Assembly (NCBI GenBank): GCA_910586585.1
Contig: CAJUKA010000086.1
Coordinates: 1-16,901, forward strand
Source: an uncultured Lachnospiraceae bacterium
Lineage (GTDB): Bacteria; Bacillota; Clostridia; Lachnospirales; Lachnospiraceae
DNA: 16,901 nucleotides
Reading direction: 5' to 3'
Shown here: one piece after another, positions 8,280-16,401 of the stretch
Position numbering within the stretch: position 1 is the stretch's first letter
Layout: every line of letters begins with the position of its first letter
Notes under the pieces: model-generated
The model's database searches: none
What the model was told of the DNA's origin: nothing
What the model saw: only the letters and a program-made list of their open reading frames with translations
Translations under genes and position numbers: made by a program

Positions 8280-8320
8280 GAATTTTTTATTTTTTTTATA
8301 TATAATCTTTTCCGCGGGCA

Positions 8321-8329
8321 TGATATACT
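8321..8329 (+). promoter_or_regulatory. Probable extended -10 promoter for the SH3 gene
   Basis: TGATATACT matches the extended -10 pattern TGnTATAAT with one change. No good -35 box is present at the right distance. The start would be about 80 bases before the gene. A less likely alternative is TTGTCA at 8273-8278 with TTATAT 17 bases further, back to back with the valS promoter. Confidence 0.45.
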
Positions 8330-8418
8330 ATGAATAGAATCGTGCTTTTCAGATTTTTATATATTTCGTTCATCATAAAATTTCTGAAAAAATCCCTTTT
8401 ATTATGGAGGAGCCCAAT

Positions 8419-9534
8419 ATGAAAATAAATAAACTCATAAAAAATAAATATGCAAAAGCTATCCTTTGTTTTTCAACTGTTGTCCTTTTGACAGCTCCCA
8501 CACAGTCTGTCTTTGCGGCAGAAGAAACTGCCCAAACGCCAAGTGCGCCTATCGAAAGTACTCCTGCCGAAAACATTCCTGTTGAAAGTACTCCTGTTGA
8601 AAGTGCACCTATTGAGTCCGTTTCCCCTGTAGAATCCGCTTCCTCGGAGGAATCCCAAAGCAATGCCGCTTCAGAAAGCGCTCCTATCGAGTCTGCTACC
8701 TCAGAAGAATCCAAGACAGATTCCTCTAGTGCCGCACCTCCCTCTGGGGATAATACTGCTAAACCGCAGCCTGATTCTTCAAACAACGTTTCTGCCGAAA
8801 ATGATATCAAGATTACTCCCCTTCAGGGTACGTTTTATGTTGCTGTAGAAACTCTGAATGTCCGTAGCGGTCCATCCACCAAACATAATAAAATCGGACA
8901 TCTCGAATATGGACAAGAATTCACTGTAACTGGAAAAACTGCTGATAATTGGTATCAAATACAATATTCCGGTTCTCATGGATATGTATCAGCACAGTTT
9001 GTTTCAGATACCCCGCTCATTTCTACTGGCGTATCTGATACCGAAGCTCCTGCAGAAACAACGCCCGCTGTCGAAACACAAATAGAGCCTATATCAGAGC
9101 CGGAATCTGATGAAGAAGATTCCACTGATGAAACCTATATAGAAACTGTTACAAACCTTTTTGGCACTCCTGTTGTTATTGCACTTGCACTTGCAATCCT
9201 AGGTGTCCTGTCACTAATCACCTACTCTGTTATTGGGCTTTTCAAAAAAGAAGGCACAAGCGAAGATTATGATGTGTATGATGATGAATACTATGATGAC
9301 GAAGATACCTATCGTGATAACAATTCTTTTAATGCGGAGTATGATGATAATTGCGATAAAGAGGTTTATGATGATGAAGATTTTAATGATGAAGATTTTG
9401 ATGAAACCGTTTATGACAACGCTTCCTATGATGACGAAAATTCTGATGAAAATGATGAATATTACGAAGACGATGAGGAATACAACGAAGACTATTATAA
9501 TAGAAATCATAACAAAAGACCTAGAAGGAGGTAG
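8419..9534 (+). CDS. Secreted, membrane-anchored SH3-domain protein with acidic tail
   Basis: 371 residues. Order seen: signal peptide (KINKLIKNKYAK then a hydrophobic core, likely cleavage near FAA at 32-34); a low-complexity stalk to about 130 with repeated P[IV]ES[TA] units; one bacterial SH3 domain at about 138-196 with LNVRSGPS and the closing WYQIQYSGSHGYVSAQFV; an acidic spacer; a membrane helix at about 250-275; and a tail from 281 to the end that is about half Asp/Glu with many Tyr, ending RPRRR. Such SH3 domains often bind peptidoglycan. The topology implies that the SH3 domain is outside and the acidic tail inside the cell. No hydrolase domain is present. I chose ATG at 8419 because the in-frame ATG at 8404 overlaps the GGAGGAG ribosome site. 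It is the only plus-strand gene here. Confidence 0.85.
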   Translation: MKINKLIKNKYAKAILCFSTVVLLTAPTQSVFAAEETAQTPSAPIESTPAENIPVESTPVESAPIESVSPVESASSEESQSNAASESAPIESATSEESKTDSSSAAPPSGDNTAKPQPDSSNNVSAENDIKITPLQGTFYVAVETLNVRSGPSTKHNKIGHLEYGQEFTVTGKTADNWYQIQYSGSHGYVSAQFVSDTPLISTGVSDTEAPAETTPAVETQIEPISEPESDEEDSTDETYIETVTNLFGTPVVIALALAILGVLSLITYSVIGLFKKEGTSEDYDVYDDEYYDDEDTYRDNNSFNAEYDDNCDKEVYDDEDFNDEDFDETVYDNASYDDENSDENDEYYEDDEEYNEDYYNRNHNKRPRRR

Positions 9535-9554
9535 GCATCTCTGCCTCCTTCTAG
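9521..9554. terminator. Hairpin between convergent genes
   Basis: CTAGAAGGAGG and CCTCCTTCTAG are perfect 11-base reverse complements with a 12-base loop. The left arm covers the last codons of the SH3 gene. T-runs are poor on the plus strand; on the minus strand GTCTTTTG follows. It probably ends transcription from both sides, with moderate support. Confidence 0.55.
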
Positions 9555-9569
9555 ATCCGACTATGTGTT

Positions 9570-9869
9570 TTAAAAACCGATCATATTATTCGATTTTGTC
9601 CGTAGCATTTTGATATCACCTTCAATGTCACCAAGGCTCTTGAGCACTGCATCTGCTGTGTCAAGCTGCGCCGAATTAATACAAAATACAATTCTTGTCT
9701 TGCCCCCAGCAAATATCCTTGAAAAAATTCCCGGCTTTTCCCATCTTAGAAAATATGAAACCCGTGCCTTCATAAATGCCTTTTCAAGCATTGTCTTTAC
9801 ATCTGGTTCTGTAACAGAACAGAAATCCATCTCATTGTTTACTTTTACTTTGCTATATTCATTTTCCAA
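9570..9869 (-). CDS. Conserved-looking protein of unknown function, 99 residues
   Basis: A small soluble protein with no signal peptide or membrane helix and no motif I recognise. The middle (about 35-62) carries ARVSYFLRWEKPGIF followed by a short Gly-Gly-Lys turn and a beta-like stretch TRIVFCIN. The second half looks like helix then strand, compatible with a small alpha/beta fold. The reading frame opens at a TTG with AAAGAAGG eight bases upstream, which I take as the start; the first in-frame ATG (residue 14) has no ribosome site. It is convergent with the SH3 gene and about 145 bases downstream of the phosphatase gene. No clear promoter is seen. Confidence 0.65.
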   Translation of the reverse strand: MENEYSKVKVNNEMDFCSVTEPDVKTMLEKAFMKARVSYFLRWEKPGIFSRIFAGGKTRIVFCINSAQLDTADAVLKSLGDIEGDIKMLRTKSNNMIGF

Positions 9870-10015
9870 AACTGATGCCTTCTTTCGTTATTTTTTGTTT
9901 TATGAATATCATAACAGTTCAGATACCTCCGCTGCTACAAATTTTCAAAAGACGGTCTTATTTCTATTAAAAGAGTCAGACTCCTGCTAATACAATCTAT
10001 GACAAAAAACCTCTT

Positions 10016-10633
10016 TTAATTCTTATAATAAGTCTTTCCTTCTTCAAGGATAACAGCCTTTCCCTCTATCGCTTCCACAACCGTAACCGCACAATTTTTA
10101 TGCACTCCGCCTTTCCAAAAATCTTCTGTATTTATCTGTTTGAGATAAGAAAGAAGACCTCTGAGGGCTGCTCCATGCGTAGATACTAATATTGTATCAT
10201 CTTCCATGCTCTTATTATGCACAATTTCCTGCAAAAAATCAGCAGTTCGCAGTTTTAATTCCTCTATTGATTCCGCCCCTTTTGGTGGTTGATACGACTT
10301 GGGATTGTCAAAGAAATCCAAAAACTTAGGATCTGGAATATTATAATGTTCCTTTCCCGCGCATACCCCCTCATATTCCCCAAATCCTATTTCTATAATT
10401 CGCGGTTCTTCTATAACAGGAATCTGACGATCACCTTTTATAAGCATTGCTGTCTCATAAGCTCTCTTTAAAGGACTTGTATATATCTTTGTGAACGGCA
10501 CGTCTTTTAACGCTTCCGATGTAATGCGGGCAAGTCTGCGGCCTTCTTCATTGAGAGGAATGTCTGTTCTTCCCTGAAAACGCCGCATCACGTTCCAGTC
10601 TGTCTCCCCATGACGTATCATATAGAGTTTCAT
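10016..10633 (-). CDS. Histidine phosphatase family protein (phosphoglycerate mutase-like)
   Basis: 205 residues, usual for a single-domain branch 1 histidine phosphatase. Seen: the catalytic RHGETDWN at residues 7-14 with His8 as the phosphate acceptor; the substrate Arg in SPLKRAYETA near 57; IEIGFGEYEG near 80-88; and the second catalytic His in STHGAALRG at about 153. The family removes phosphate from sugar phosphates, nucleotides, cofactors or proteins; the substrate cannot be read from the sequence. Cofactor-dependent phosphoglycerate mutase is longer, so glycolytic mutase is unlikely. ATG at 10633 is chosen because GGAGGG lies just upstream; an upstream TTG is part of that site. It appears to have its own promoter. 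Confidence 0.92.
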   Translation of the reverse strand: MKLYMIRHGETDWNVMRRFQGRTDIPLNEEGRRLARITSEALKDVPFTKIYTSPLKRAYETAMLIKGDRQIPVIEEPRIIEIGFGEYEGVCAGKEHYNIPDPKFLDFFDNPKSYQPPKGAESIEELKLRTADFLQEIVHNKSMEDDTILVSTHGAALRGLLSYLKQINTEDFWKGGVHKNCAVTVVEAIEGKAVILEEGKTYYKN

Positions 10634-10651
10634 CGTTCCCTCCAAACTATT

Positions 10652-10681
10652 GATATATTAACTATAATATACTTTTGGCAA
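10652..10681 (-). promoter_or_regulatory. Possible promoter of the histidine phosphatase gene
   Basis: TTGCCA at 10676-10681 and TATATC at 10652-10657, 18 bases apart on the minus strand. The second box is weak (four of six), but the stretch is AT-rich and directly precedes the gene. Confidence 0.35.
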
Positions 10682-10713
10682 AAATACAAGCATCCCTTTA
10701 GGAACTGTTAGGA

Positions 10714-12459
10714 TTACTTTAAAATACATATCGATTTTGCTGGCATTGATAAAGTTACATTTTCAAGCAACACCTCTTCTCCATTCAAAGTCAGATATCC
10801 TCGAATAGACATCGCTGCAAGTTCTGTATCGGCAAGTTGGATATCCTTTAGTTCATCTGAAGTATTATAGATTACCCCAATACTGCTATCCTCAAAACGC
10901 TTTATAATCGCCGCCTGATTTCCTTCTGTCAAAGATTCGATTATCTCTATCTGACCTCTTGCAAGTTCTGGATTCTCGTTTCTCAGTCTGACTGCTCTTT
11001 TATAATAATTTAATATGGAGTATGGATCTTTTAGCTGTTCTTCAACGCCTGCAAATGCAGATTCAATATCTTTGTCCGCATCCACTGGCCCATTCGCCAT
11101 ACCTGTTGTATCTGTGTCTGACCATATCATAGGAAGCCTTTTGTTCTCATCCTTGCTTCCCGAACTCGACATCCCAATCTCTTCCCCATAATATACAAAT
11201 GGACTTCCATTCATTGTCATTAACAATCCACATGCCATCTTCATATTATTGGCATCTTGTACCAAGATATTTGCTACGCGGCTCATATCATGATTGGCAA
11301 TAAATGGTGCATCAATATAATCTTCGTAATATTCTGCAAAAGAGTCATGATACCCTGCCATACTTCCAACAAAATCGGCCGCTGCATAGCTGCCCCTTGC
11401 TGCTTTGATTAATTTCCCCTGTACATCTGCAAGCTCAAAATTAAACATACTTGGTGTCTCGCTTGCATAATAGCTGGCGATTGTAGCACGGCTGGCCCAT
11501 ACTTCGGAAACCATATAAAAATTCGGATTCAAGCCTGTACAAAAGCTGTAAATCCAATTTAATACTTCTGTATTAAACGTCGTATCCCCTTCCTCAAAGT
11601 GCAAAGCTGCGTCCATGCGGAAGCCGTCTACGCCCATATCAATCCAAAACAGTGCAATATCTTCAAGTTCTGTTCTAAGTCTTGAGTTGGCAAGATTTAA
11701 ATCTGGCATTTTAGGCGAAAATTCTCCTTCATAATACCAATCACTTCCCTCTACGTTATAATAACTATTACTTACCTGCTCCCTTGCAAAATGATAATAA
11801 TCTACATATGGACATTCACTCGAATCTGGCTCCTGCCCTTCTGGCAACGCCTTTAAATATGTACATGCTTCCTGGAACCATGCATTTTCTGTTGAACTGT
11901 GATTGATAACAAAATCTATCACTACCCGAATTCCTCTGTTATGACATTCATCAACCAGCTTCTGAAAATCCTCTAACGTTCCGTATTCTTTGTCAATTGA
12001 ATAATAGTTAGCGACATCATATTTATGGTAAGAAGGTGACTGCATAATCGGCATCATCCATATTCCACTAAAACCCATCTCTTGTACATAATCCAGCTTT
12101 TGTATCACACCATTGAGATCCCCAATGCCATCTCCATCTGAATCATAGAATGAATACACAAATATCTCATAATAATTTCTATAATTATCATCTATAACAT
12201 TGAGTTCCTGTTCATACGCATATGGAACTGCGCCTATTATTTCTTTGCTCTCTTCCGCAGTTGTTTCTTCCCCTTCTACTTCATTCAAATCGGAAGTATT
12301 AGATACGCTCGTTTGCTCTTCTGCACCTGTATTTTCCTGTGTCTGTACCACTGCATTTTGAACATCTGTATTTCCAGAATTTCCACAGGAGCAAAGCTGC
12401 ATTATTATACAAGCTGATAGTGCTATCCCCAAAAACTTTTTGGTTATCTTATTTTTCAT
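10714..12459 (-). CDS. Lipoprotein alpha-amylase family (GH13) glycosidase
   Basis: 581 residues. The N-terminus is a lipoprotein signal with lipobox LCSC, lipidated Cys25, then a Thr/Glu/Ser-rich linker to about 75. The GH13 barrel follows: SFYDSDGDGIGDLNG near 103-117, region I DFVINH at 182-187, region II GFRMDAALH with nucleophile Asp283, region III SEVW with acid/base Glu319, and region IV FIANHD with Asp391. All three catalytic acids are present. A beta-rich C-terminal domain ends the protein. It would cut alpha-1,4-glucan or maltodextrin at the outer face of the membrane, next to the importer encoded upstream; exact specificity (alpha-amylase, neopullulanase or glucosidase) cannot be fixed. 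GGGAAAGG lies about eight bases before ATG. A palindrome 31 bases upstream of the start is a likely operator. Confidence 0.93.
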   Translation of the reverse strand: MKNKITKKFLGIALSACIIMQLCSCGNSGNTDVQNAVVQTQENTGAEEQTSVSNTSDLNEVEGEETTAEESKEIIGAVPYAYEQELNVIDDNYRNYYEIFVYSFYDSDGDGIGDLNGVIQKLDYVQEMGFSGIWMMPIMQSPSYHKYDVANYYSIDKEYGTLEDFQKLVDECHNRGIRVVIDFVINHSSTENAWFQEACTYLKALPEGQEPDSSECPYVDYYHFAREQVSNSYYNVEGSDWYYEGEFSPKMPDLNLANSRLRTELEDIALFWIDMGVDGFRMDAALHFEEGDTTFNTEVLNWIYSFCTGLNPNFYMVSEVWASRATIASYYASETPSMFNFELADVQGKLIKAARGSYAAADFVGSMAGYHDSFAEYYEDYIDAPFIANHDMSRVANILVQDANNMKMACGLLMTMNGSPFVYYGEEIGMSSSGSKDENKRLPMIWSDTDTTGMANGPVDADKDIESAFAGVEEQLKDPYSILNYYKRAVRLRNENPELARGQIEIIESLTEGNQAAIIKRFEDSSIGVIYNTSDELKDIQLADTELAAMSIRGYLTLNGEEVLLENVTLSMPAKSICILK

Positions 12460-12489
12460 ATTCTATACCTTTCCCTTTCTGATATTTAA

Positions 12490-12507
12490 ATAGGAAAGCT
12501 TTCCTAT
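12490..12507. promoter_or_regulatory. Palindromic operator candidate upstream of the amylase gene
   Basis: ATAGGAAAGCTTTCCTAT is an 18-bp perfect palindrome between the permease terminator and the amylase start codon. Its size and symmetry suit a LacI/GalR-family sugar repressor site, but it lacks the central CG of a CcpA cre box. No regulator gene is in the window. I see no convincing promoter boxes around it. Confidence 0.55.
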
Positions 12508-12545
12508 AAAAAAATCGGCAGCACTGACAGCCACCGATTTTTATT
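12507..12545 (-). terminator. Terminator after the malG-type permease gene
   Basis: On the minus strand AATCGGTGGC pairs with GCTGCCGATT (ten pairs, two wobbles) across a seven-base loop, with seven T after it. A-runs before and T-runs after on both strands make it potentially bidirectional. It separates the uptake operon from the amylase gene. Confidence 0.85.
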
Positions 12546-12553
12546 TATACATT

Positions 12554-13405
12554 TTAACCTTTTACAGCTCCGGATACACCCTCTACATAACAGCCTTGTG
12601 ATAGTAAGAAGATAATAGAGATTGGAATCGATATCAATACGCAGCCCGCATAGAACTGAGTATAGTAGTATTCAACATATTCCTGCTCTAACATCGTCCA
12701 CAAACCGATGGCAATTGTATAGTACTTAGTATCATTGCCCATAATAACCTTAGCGAAGATGTAATCTACCCAAGGCCCCATGAAAGATGTCAATAAGGTG
12801 TAGGTAATAATCGGCTTAGACAATGGAATTGTAACATGAATAAATGTATCCCACTTTGAAGCTCCATCAATATATGCAGCTTCATCTATTGACCGAGGAA
12901 TCGTATCAAAGAATCCCTTTGCCATATAGAATCCAAGTCCGGCCCCTCCAGAGTAGACGAGTATCAGCGCTAACTGCTTGAGCTGTCCTGTCTCTAATAA
13001 ACCAAGACCCTTCAAAATGTAATAAACAGCAATCATTGACATGAAGCCCGGGAACATTCCCATAACCAATGCAATGTTCATAAAGGTTTTACGCATTTTG
13101 AAGCGCAGACGGCTCATACAATAAGAAACACACAATACAAAAAATGCTGATATTAATGTACTGAAAATTGCAATCATGAATGTATTAAAGAACCATCTTG
13201 TAAAGTCAATATTGCTATGCCCCATTATTAAGTTCTTGTAATTATCCAGGGTAAATGCCTTGGGCCATATGTAAGTCTTATAAGATCCACTTTCCTTACG
13301 AAACGAGGTTAACACAACAAAAAGTATCGGTAATACCCAAATAACACTGAGAATCGCTAACAGGATATGGCATGCAGTATTGGTAATAAATCTTCTTGTC
13401 TTCAT
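12554..13405 (-). CDS. malG: Maltose/maltodextrin ABC transporter permease, MalG type
   Basis: 283 residues, the normal size for MalG-type permeases, with about six membrane helices (first at about 13-33). The coupling motif that contacts the ATPase is at about 175-196 with EAAYIDGASKWDTF and IPLSKP. It forms the membrane channel with the MalF-type partner. The ATG shares a base with the partner's stop (TAATG), a sign of translational coupling; GAGGGGG lies about 11 bases upstream inside the partner gene. A terminator follows. Maltodextrin is inferred from the adjacent GH13 enzyme and the resemblance to MalFG; other oligosaccharides cannot be excluded. No ATPase gene is here, so a shared MsmX/MalK-type ATPase elsewhere is likely. 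Confidence 0.92.
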   Translation of the reverse strand: MKTRRFITNTACHILLAILSVIWVLPILFVVLTSFRKESGSYKTYIWPKAFTLDNYKNLIMGHSNIDFTRWFFNTFMIAIFSTLISAFFVLCVSYCMSRLRFKMRKTFMNIALVMGMFPGFMSMIAVYYILKGLGLLETGQLKQLALILVYSGGAGLGFYMAKGFFDTIPRSIDEAAYIDGASKWDTFIHVTIPLSKPIITYTLLTSFMGPWVDYIFAKVIMGNDTKYYTIAIGLWTMLEQEYVEYYYTQFYAGCVLISIPISIIFLLSQGCYVEGVSGAVKG

Positions 13406-14799
13406 TATTGGAACGCCCCCTCATCTTTATAAGAACCCGTACGACGGTAGGTTATCAGTGACAAAGTGGCAAGAATAATAAATACTAGAATACCGATTAC
13501 AGCACCTAGGTTGTAGTCCTTTTGGGTAATCGTTAGCTTGTATAACCAGGTAACTAGCAAGTCTGTCTTGCCCGCATAGTAGTATTCCAACGAATCGGGA
13601 CCACCACCTGACAACAGGAAAATAACGTTAAAGTTATTAATATTTCCGGTAAAGGAAGTGATAAGATTCGGTGTCATTACGAATACCATGTAAGGAAGTG
13701 TAATCTTCCAAAAGATTACAGGCGCGCTTGCACCGTCAATCTTTGCTGCTTCATACAAATCTGCCGGAATATTCTGCAAAATACCTGTAGTTGACAACAT
13801 TGTGAATGGTACACCAATCCAGATATTAATCAGAATAATTGTAATCTTCGCATACAGCTCATTTGTGAAGAATGGAATGGAATCTGTAGTACCAATAATC
13901 CCTAATGTTCTTAATATAACATTAACTGGACCATTTGCATTAAAGATTGTTCTCATTGTCAACAGGGTAACAAACTGAGGAACCGCTACAGAAAGTACAA
14001 ACATAAACCTCCAGAATCCTTTGGCCCTTGTACCTTTACGGTTAATCAACATCGCCAACAGCAATCCCAAAAGATAACAGCTTATTGTAGCTGATACAGC
14101 CCAAATCAAAGTCCAGCCAAGAACGGGCCAGAATGTACCTGCAAGCTTACCACCCTGCGAGAACATTGCGCTAAAATTGCTTAACCCTACCCAAGAGAAT
14201 AAATTTCCAGGTGGCTGATGTTCATGATCGTAACTTGTGAAAGCAATCAGAATCATGAATAGTAATGGTACAATCGTAAAACAAAGGATACCAGTAATTG
14301 GAAGAGACATCAAAAGTGCATGCAGATTTTCTTCTTTCAGTGAACGAATGTCATCTAAGAATGTTGGAATCGGCTGCTTTTTTTCTTTACGCTTCTGTGT
14401 ACAGAATGCACTTTTTGCAGACATAAATGCGACAAATATCGCACCAGCTGTCAAAACAATCGTAATTACACCATACAACAGGCATAACATGGAATCGTCG
14501 CCTGCGGAATATTCATATATTCCCAATGCTTCGTTATATACCTGCCCTTGTTCTACAGTACCCAGTGTTGTAAAATCGACAAGTGATTGAATTCCAAATG
14601 AAAACAAGTAAATAAAATATAGAATTTCAATTGCCAGGAAAATCAGTCCTCTGACAATCTGCTTATTCACAATATTACCAAATCCGAAAACCAAATACGA
14701 AATTTTGGTATTGGTATCGCTTTCTTTAAAGACCTGCGAGATACTCGCATCTCTTGGTCTTTCATACATAAGCGCCTCTTTCTTGCTAAAGAGTTTCAT
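13405..14799 (-). CDS. malF: Maltose/maltodextrin ABC transporter permease, MalF type
   Basis: 464 residues with an extended N-terminus. Hydrophobic segments at about 50-68 and 105-128 precede the permease core, which starts near 163, giving about eight helices as in MalF of enteric bacteria; ordinary sugar permeases of this class are nearer 300 residues. The region between 70 and 100 probably lies outside. The ATPase-coupling motif is YEAAKIDGASAP at about 349-360 followed by FWKITLPYM. Start: AGGAGG six bases before ATG. It lies downstream of the binding-protein gene, separated by a strong terminator, so it is probably expressed by partial readthrough. It overlaps the MalG-type gene by one base. 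Confidence 0.92.
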   Translation of the reverse strand: MKLFSKKEALMYERPRDASISQVFKESDTNTKISYLVFGFGNIVNKQIVRGLIFLAIEILYFIYLFSFGIQSLVDFTTLGTVEQGQVYNEALGIYEYSAGDDSMLCLLYGVITIVLTAGAIFVAFMSAKSAFCTQKRKEKKQPIPTFLDDIRSLKEENLHALLMSLPITGILCFTIVPLLFMILIAFTSYDHEHQPPGNLFSWVGLSNFSAMFSQGGKLAGTFWPVLGWTLIWAVSATISCYLLGLLLAMLINRKGTRAKGFWRFMFVLSVAVPQFVTLLTMRTIFNANGPVNVILRTLGIIGTTDSIPFFTNELYAKITIILINIWIGVPFTMLSTTGILQNIPADLYEAAKIDGASAPVIFWKITLPYMVFVMTPNLITSFTGNINNFNVIFLLSGGGPDSLEYYYAGKTDLLVTWLYKLTITQKDYNLGAVIGILVFIILATLSLITYRRTGSYKDEGAFQ

Positions 14800-14819
14800 C
14801 GAAAACCTCCTATTCTCTT

Positions 14820-14847
14820 AAAAACGGGGATGCTCTTGGCATCCCCG
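14820..14847 (-). terminator. Terminator between binding protein and permease genes
   Basis: On the minus strand CGGGGATGC pairs perfectly with GCATCCCCG across the loop CAAGA, followed by TTTTT. It lies about 48 bases after the malE-type stop and about 20 before the malF-type start. Such elements commonly let the binding protein be made in excess of the permeases. Confidence 0.88.
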
Positions 14848-14895
14848 CATGTAAGTATATATCAAAGATTTACGGGAAATTGTATATGCGCGCTG

Positions 14896-16217
14896 TTATT
14901 GTTGTGTCATTGCTCCAGCAAAGGTATCCAACTTCTCCTGTACATTATCCTTATTAATCTCGCCACTTCTGATTTCTGTAGCAATAGCACCTGCGTTGCT
15001 CCAGTATTTTGCACTGAACTCAGGGCTAACAGGCTGCATTACGCTGGCCTTATCGGACTCTTCTACAAGAATTGCTGATTTTGGATCGTTCTTAACTGCA
15101 TCATTTGCACTTGCTTTTGTATTTGTTGGAACCTGAGCAGATTTCTCAAAACGAAGAATCTGGTTTTGTTCATTACCAAGGAATGTTGCGAAGGCAACTG
15201 CTGCTGCTGGATTCTTTGACTGAGCATTTACACCAATAGCTTTAGAGGAATAGAAGCTTAAAAGCTGATATTCTGTGCCGTTAGGATTGAATTTAGGAAG
15301 GATTGCCATACCAAGGTCTTCGCCAAGGGCATCTTCGTATAACTGATAATTCCAAAGACCGTCAAACCAAGCGCCAAGTCTGTGCTCTGGTGCCAACTCA
15401 GAAGGTGTGATCTCTCCGTCATATGCACATTTTGGATTGTTGATTAAATCAATCAGGTAATTTGTTACTGCAACACCTGTTTCATTATTCCAATCTACAC
15501 CTGCTTCCAAATCACTACCATCTTCTCCAAAGATGCTTAATCCTGCACCATAGTAATAGCAAGCAAGTTTCCATCCACCTGCTGATTCAAAATAGAAGTT
15601 GTAAACATTATCAGCAGTCTCTTTTGCCATAATCTTCTCTAAAGATGTGATATCTGATTCATCAAGCAATGTTTTGTCATAATACATAAAATATGTATTG
15701 TGTGTGAAAGGAATTGCATATGTATTGCCATTCCATGTTACAGTGTCTATTACTGTTTCGCTGTTTTCTTCCTTTACCATCGTCTCAGTAGAGCCACCAA
15801 GCTGTGCAATTGCACCTGCTTCTACCAAGTCAGGAAGCTGATCTGTTGAGAACATAAATACATCTGCTGCTACGCCTACATCCTTAAGAACTTCATCCTT
15901 GCACTTGTCTTCTCCGACGATTTCCGTTGTCCAAGTGATGTTCCACTCAGGATGCTCTGCAGCGAAAGCGGTCTGCTGCTCCTCCATAATTCCAGTCTCT
16001 ACCTGGTTCTGAGGACACCATACTTTCAAAGTTACGTCCTGAACCTCCCCCCAGACGAACTTGTGTTTGATGCATCTGCCGAACCTGAATTTGATGCGTC
16101 TGCGTTTGTTGCGCCTGCATTCTGGGATCCGCTCTGGTTAGAATCCTTTGATCCACACCCTCCCAGCGATGCAACTGTCATTGCTGTTAGTAATAATGCA
16201 ACAATAGCCTTTTTCAT
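14896..16217 (-). pseudogene. malE: Maltose/maltodextrin-binding lipoprotein (MalE type), frameshifted
   Basis: Two frames that together make one solute-binding lipoprotein. The first part (16217 to 16032) encodes a signal peptide with lipobox LGGC (Cys21) and a Ser/Asn/Ala linker, then stops at TAA. The second part, open to 14896, encodes the binding domain from KVWCPQNQVETGIMEEQQ to EKLDTFAGAMTQQ. The shift falls at six G (16047-16052). One more G, or a -1 slip on GGG GGG, gives SSGGEVQDVTLKVWCPQ, a smooth join and a normal length of about 440 residues. AGGAGG lies eight bases before ATG. The protein would capture maltodextrins for the MalF/MalG-type permeases. It may be a true null allele, a phase-variable or slippage-rescued gene, or a homopolymer sequencing error. 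Confidence 0.85.
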
Positions 16218-16252
16218 TGTAAAATCCTCCTTTTATATTGTTAATTATTTAT

Positions 16253-16280
16253 ATTATATTATCGCAGCTATCACAGTCAG
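16253..16280 (-). promoter_or_regulatory. Possible promoter of the maltodextrin operon
   Basis: TATAAT at 16253-16258 is perfect; the -35 candidate CTGACT at 16275-16280 is 16 bases away and matches four of six. The start would lie about 30 bases before the binding-protein ATG. Confidence 0.45.
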
Positions 16281-16401
16281 CCAGAAACAATTCTCCAACC
16301 TTTGTGTTTTTTCAAGCCTATCATGTCTAGCATTGATAATATTTCCTAATAATAAAAATCTATATCCTAAAACGAAATTTCCCTAAAATTTCTATGAATT
16401 A

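Noticed and set aside
8373..8810. Minus-strand frame of 145 codons opposite the SH3 gene start
   Set aside because: It is a mirror of the repeat stalk, giving a low-complexity Ser/Gly/Val product; the plus frame has a signal peptide, ribosome site and SH3 domain.
9214..9510. Minus-strand frame rich in Ile/Phe/Val that could look like a membrane protein
   Set aside because: It is the reverse complement of the GAT/GAA-rich acidic tail and has no ribosome site or normal composition.
14896..16029. Binding domain as an independent gene from a TTG
   Set aside because: It would lack a signal peptide, has no ribosome site, and joins smoothly to the upstream lipoprotein frame.
16032..16217. Independent 61-residue lipoprotein gene
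   Set aside because: It has only a signal peptide and linker, ending at the poly-G shift; it is the 5' part of the binding-protein gene.
16298..16352. Short frame of about 18 codons upstream of the binding-protein gene (minus strand)
   Set aside because: It has no ribosome binding site and no protein-like features.
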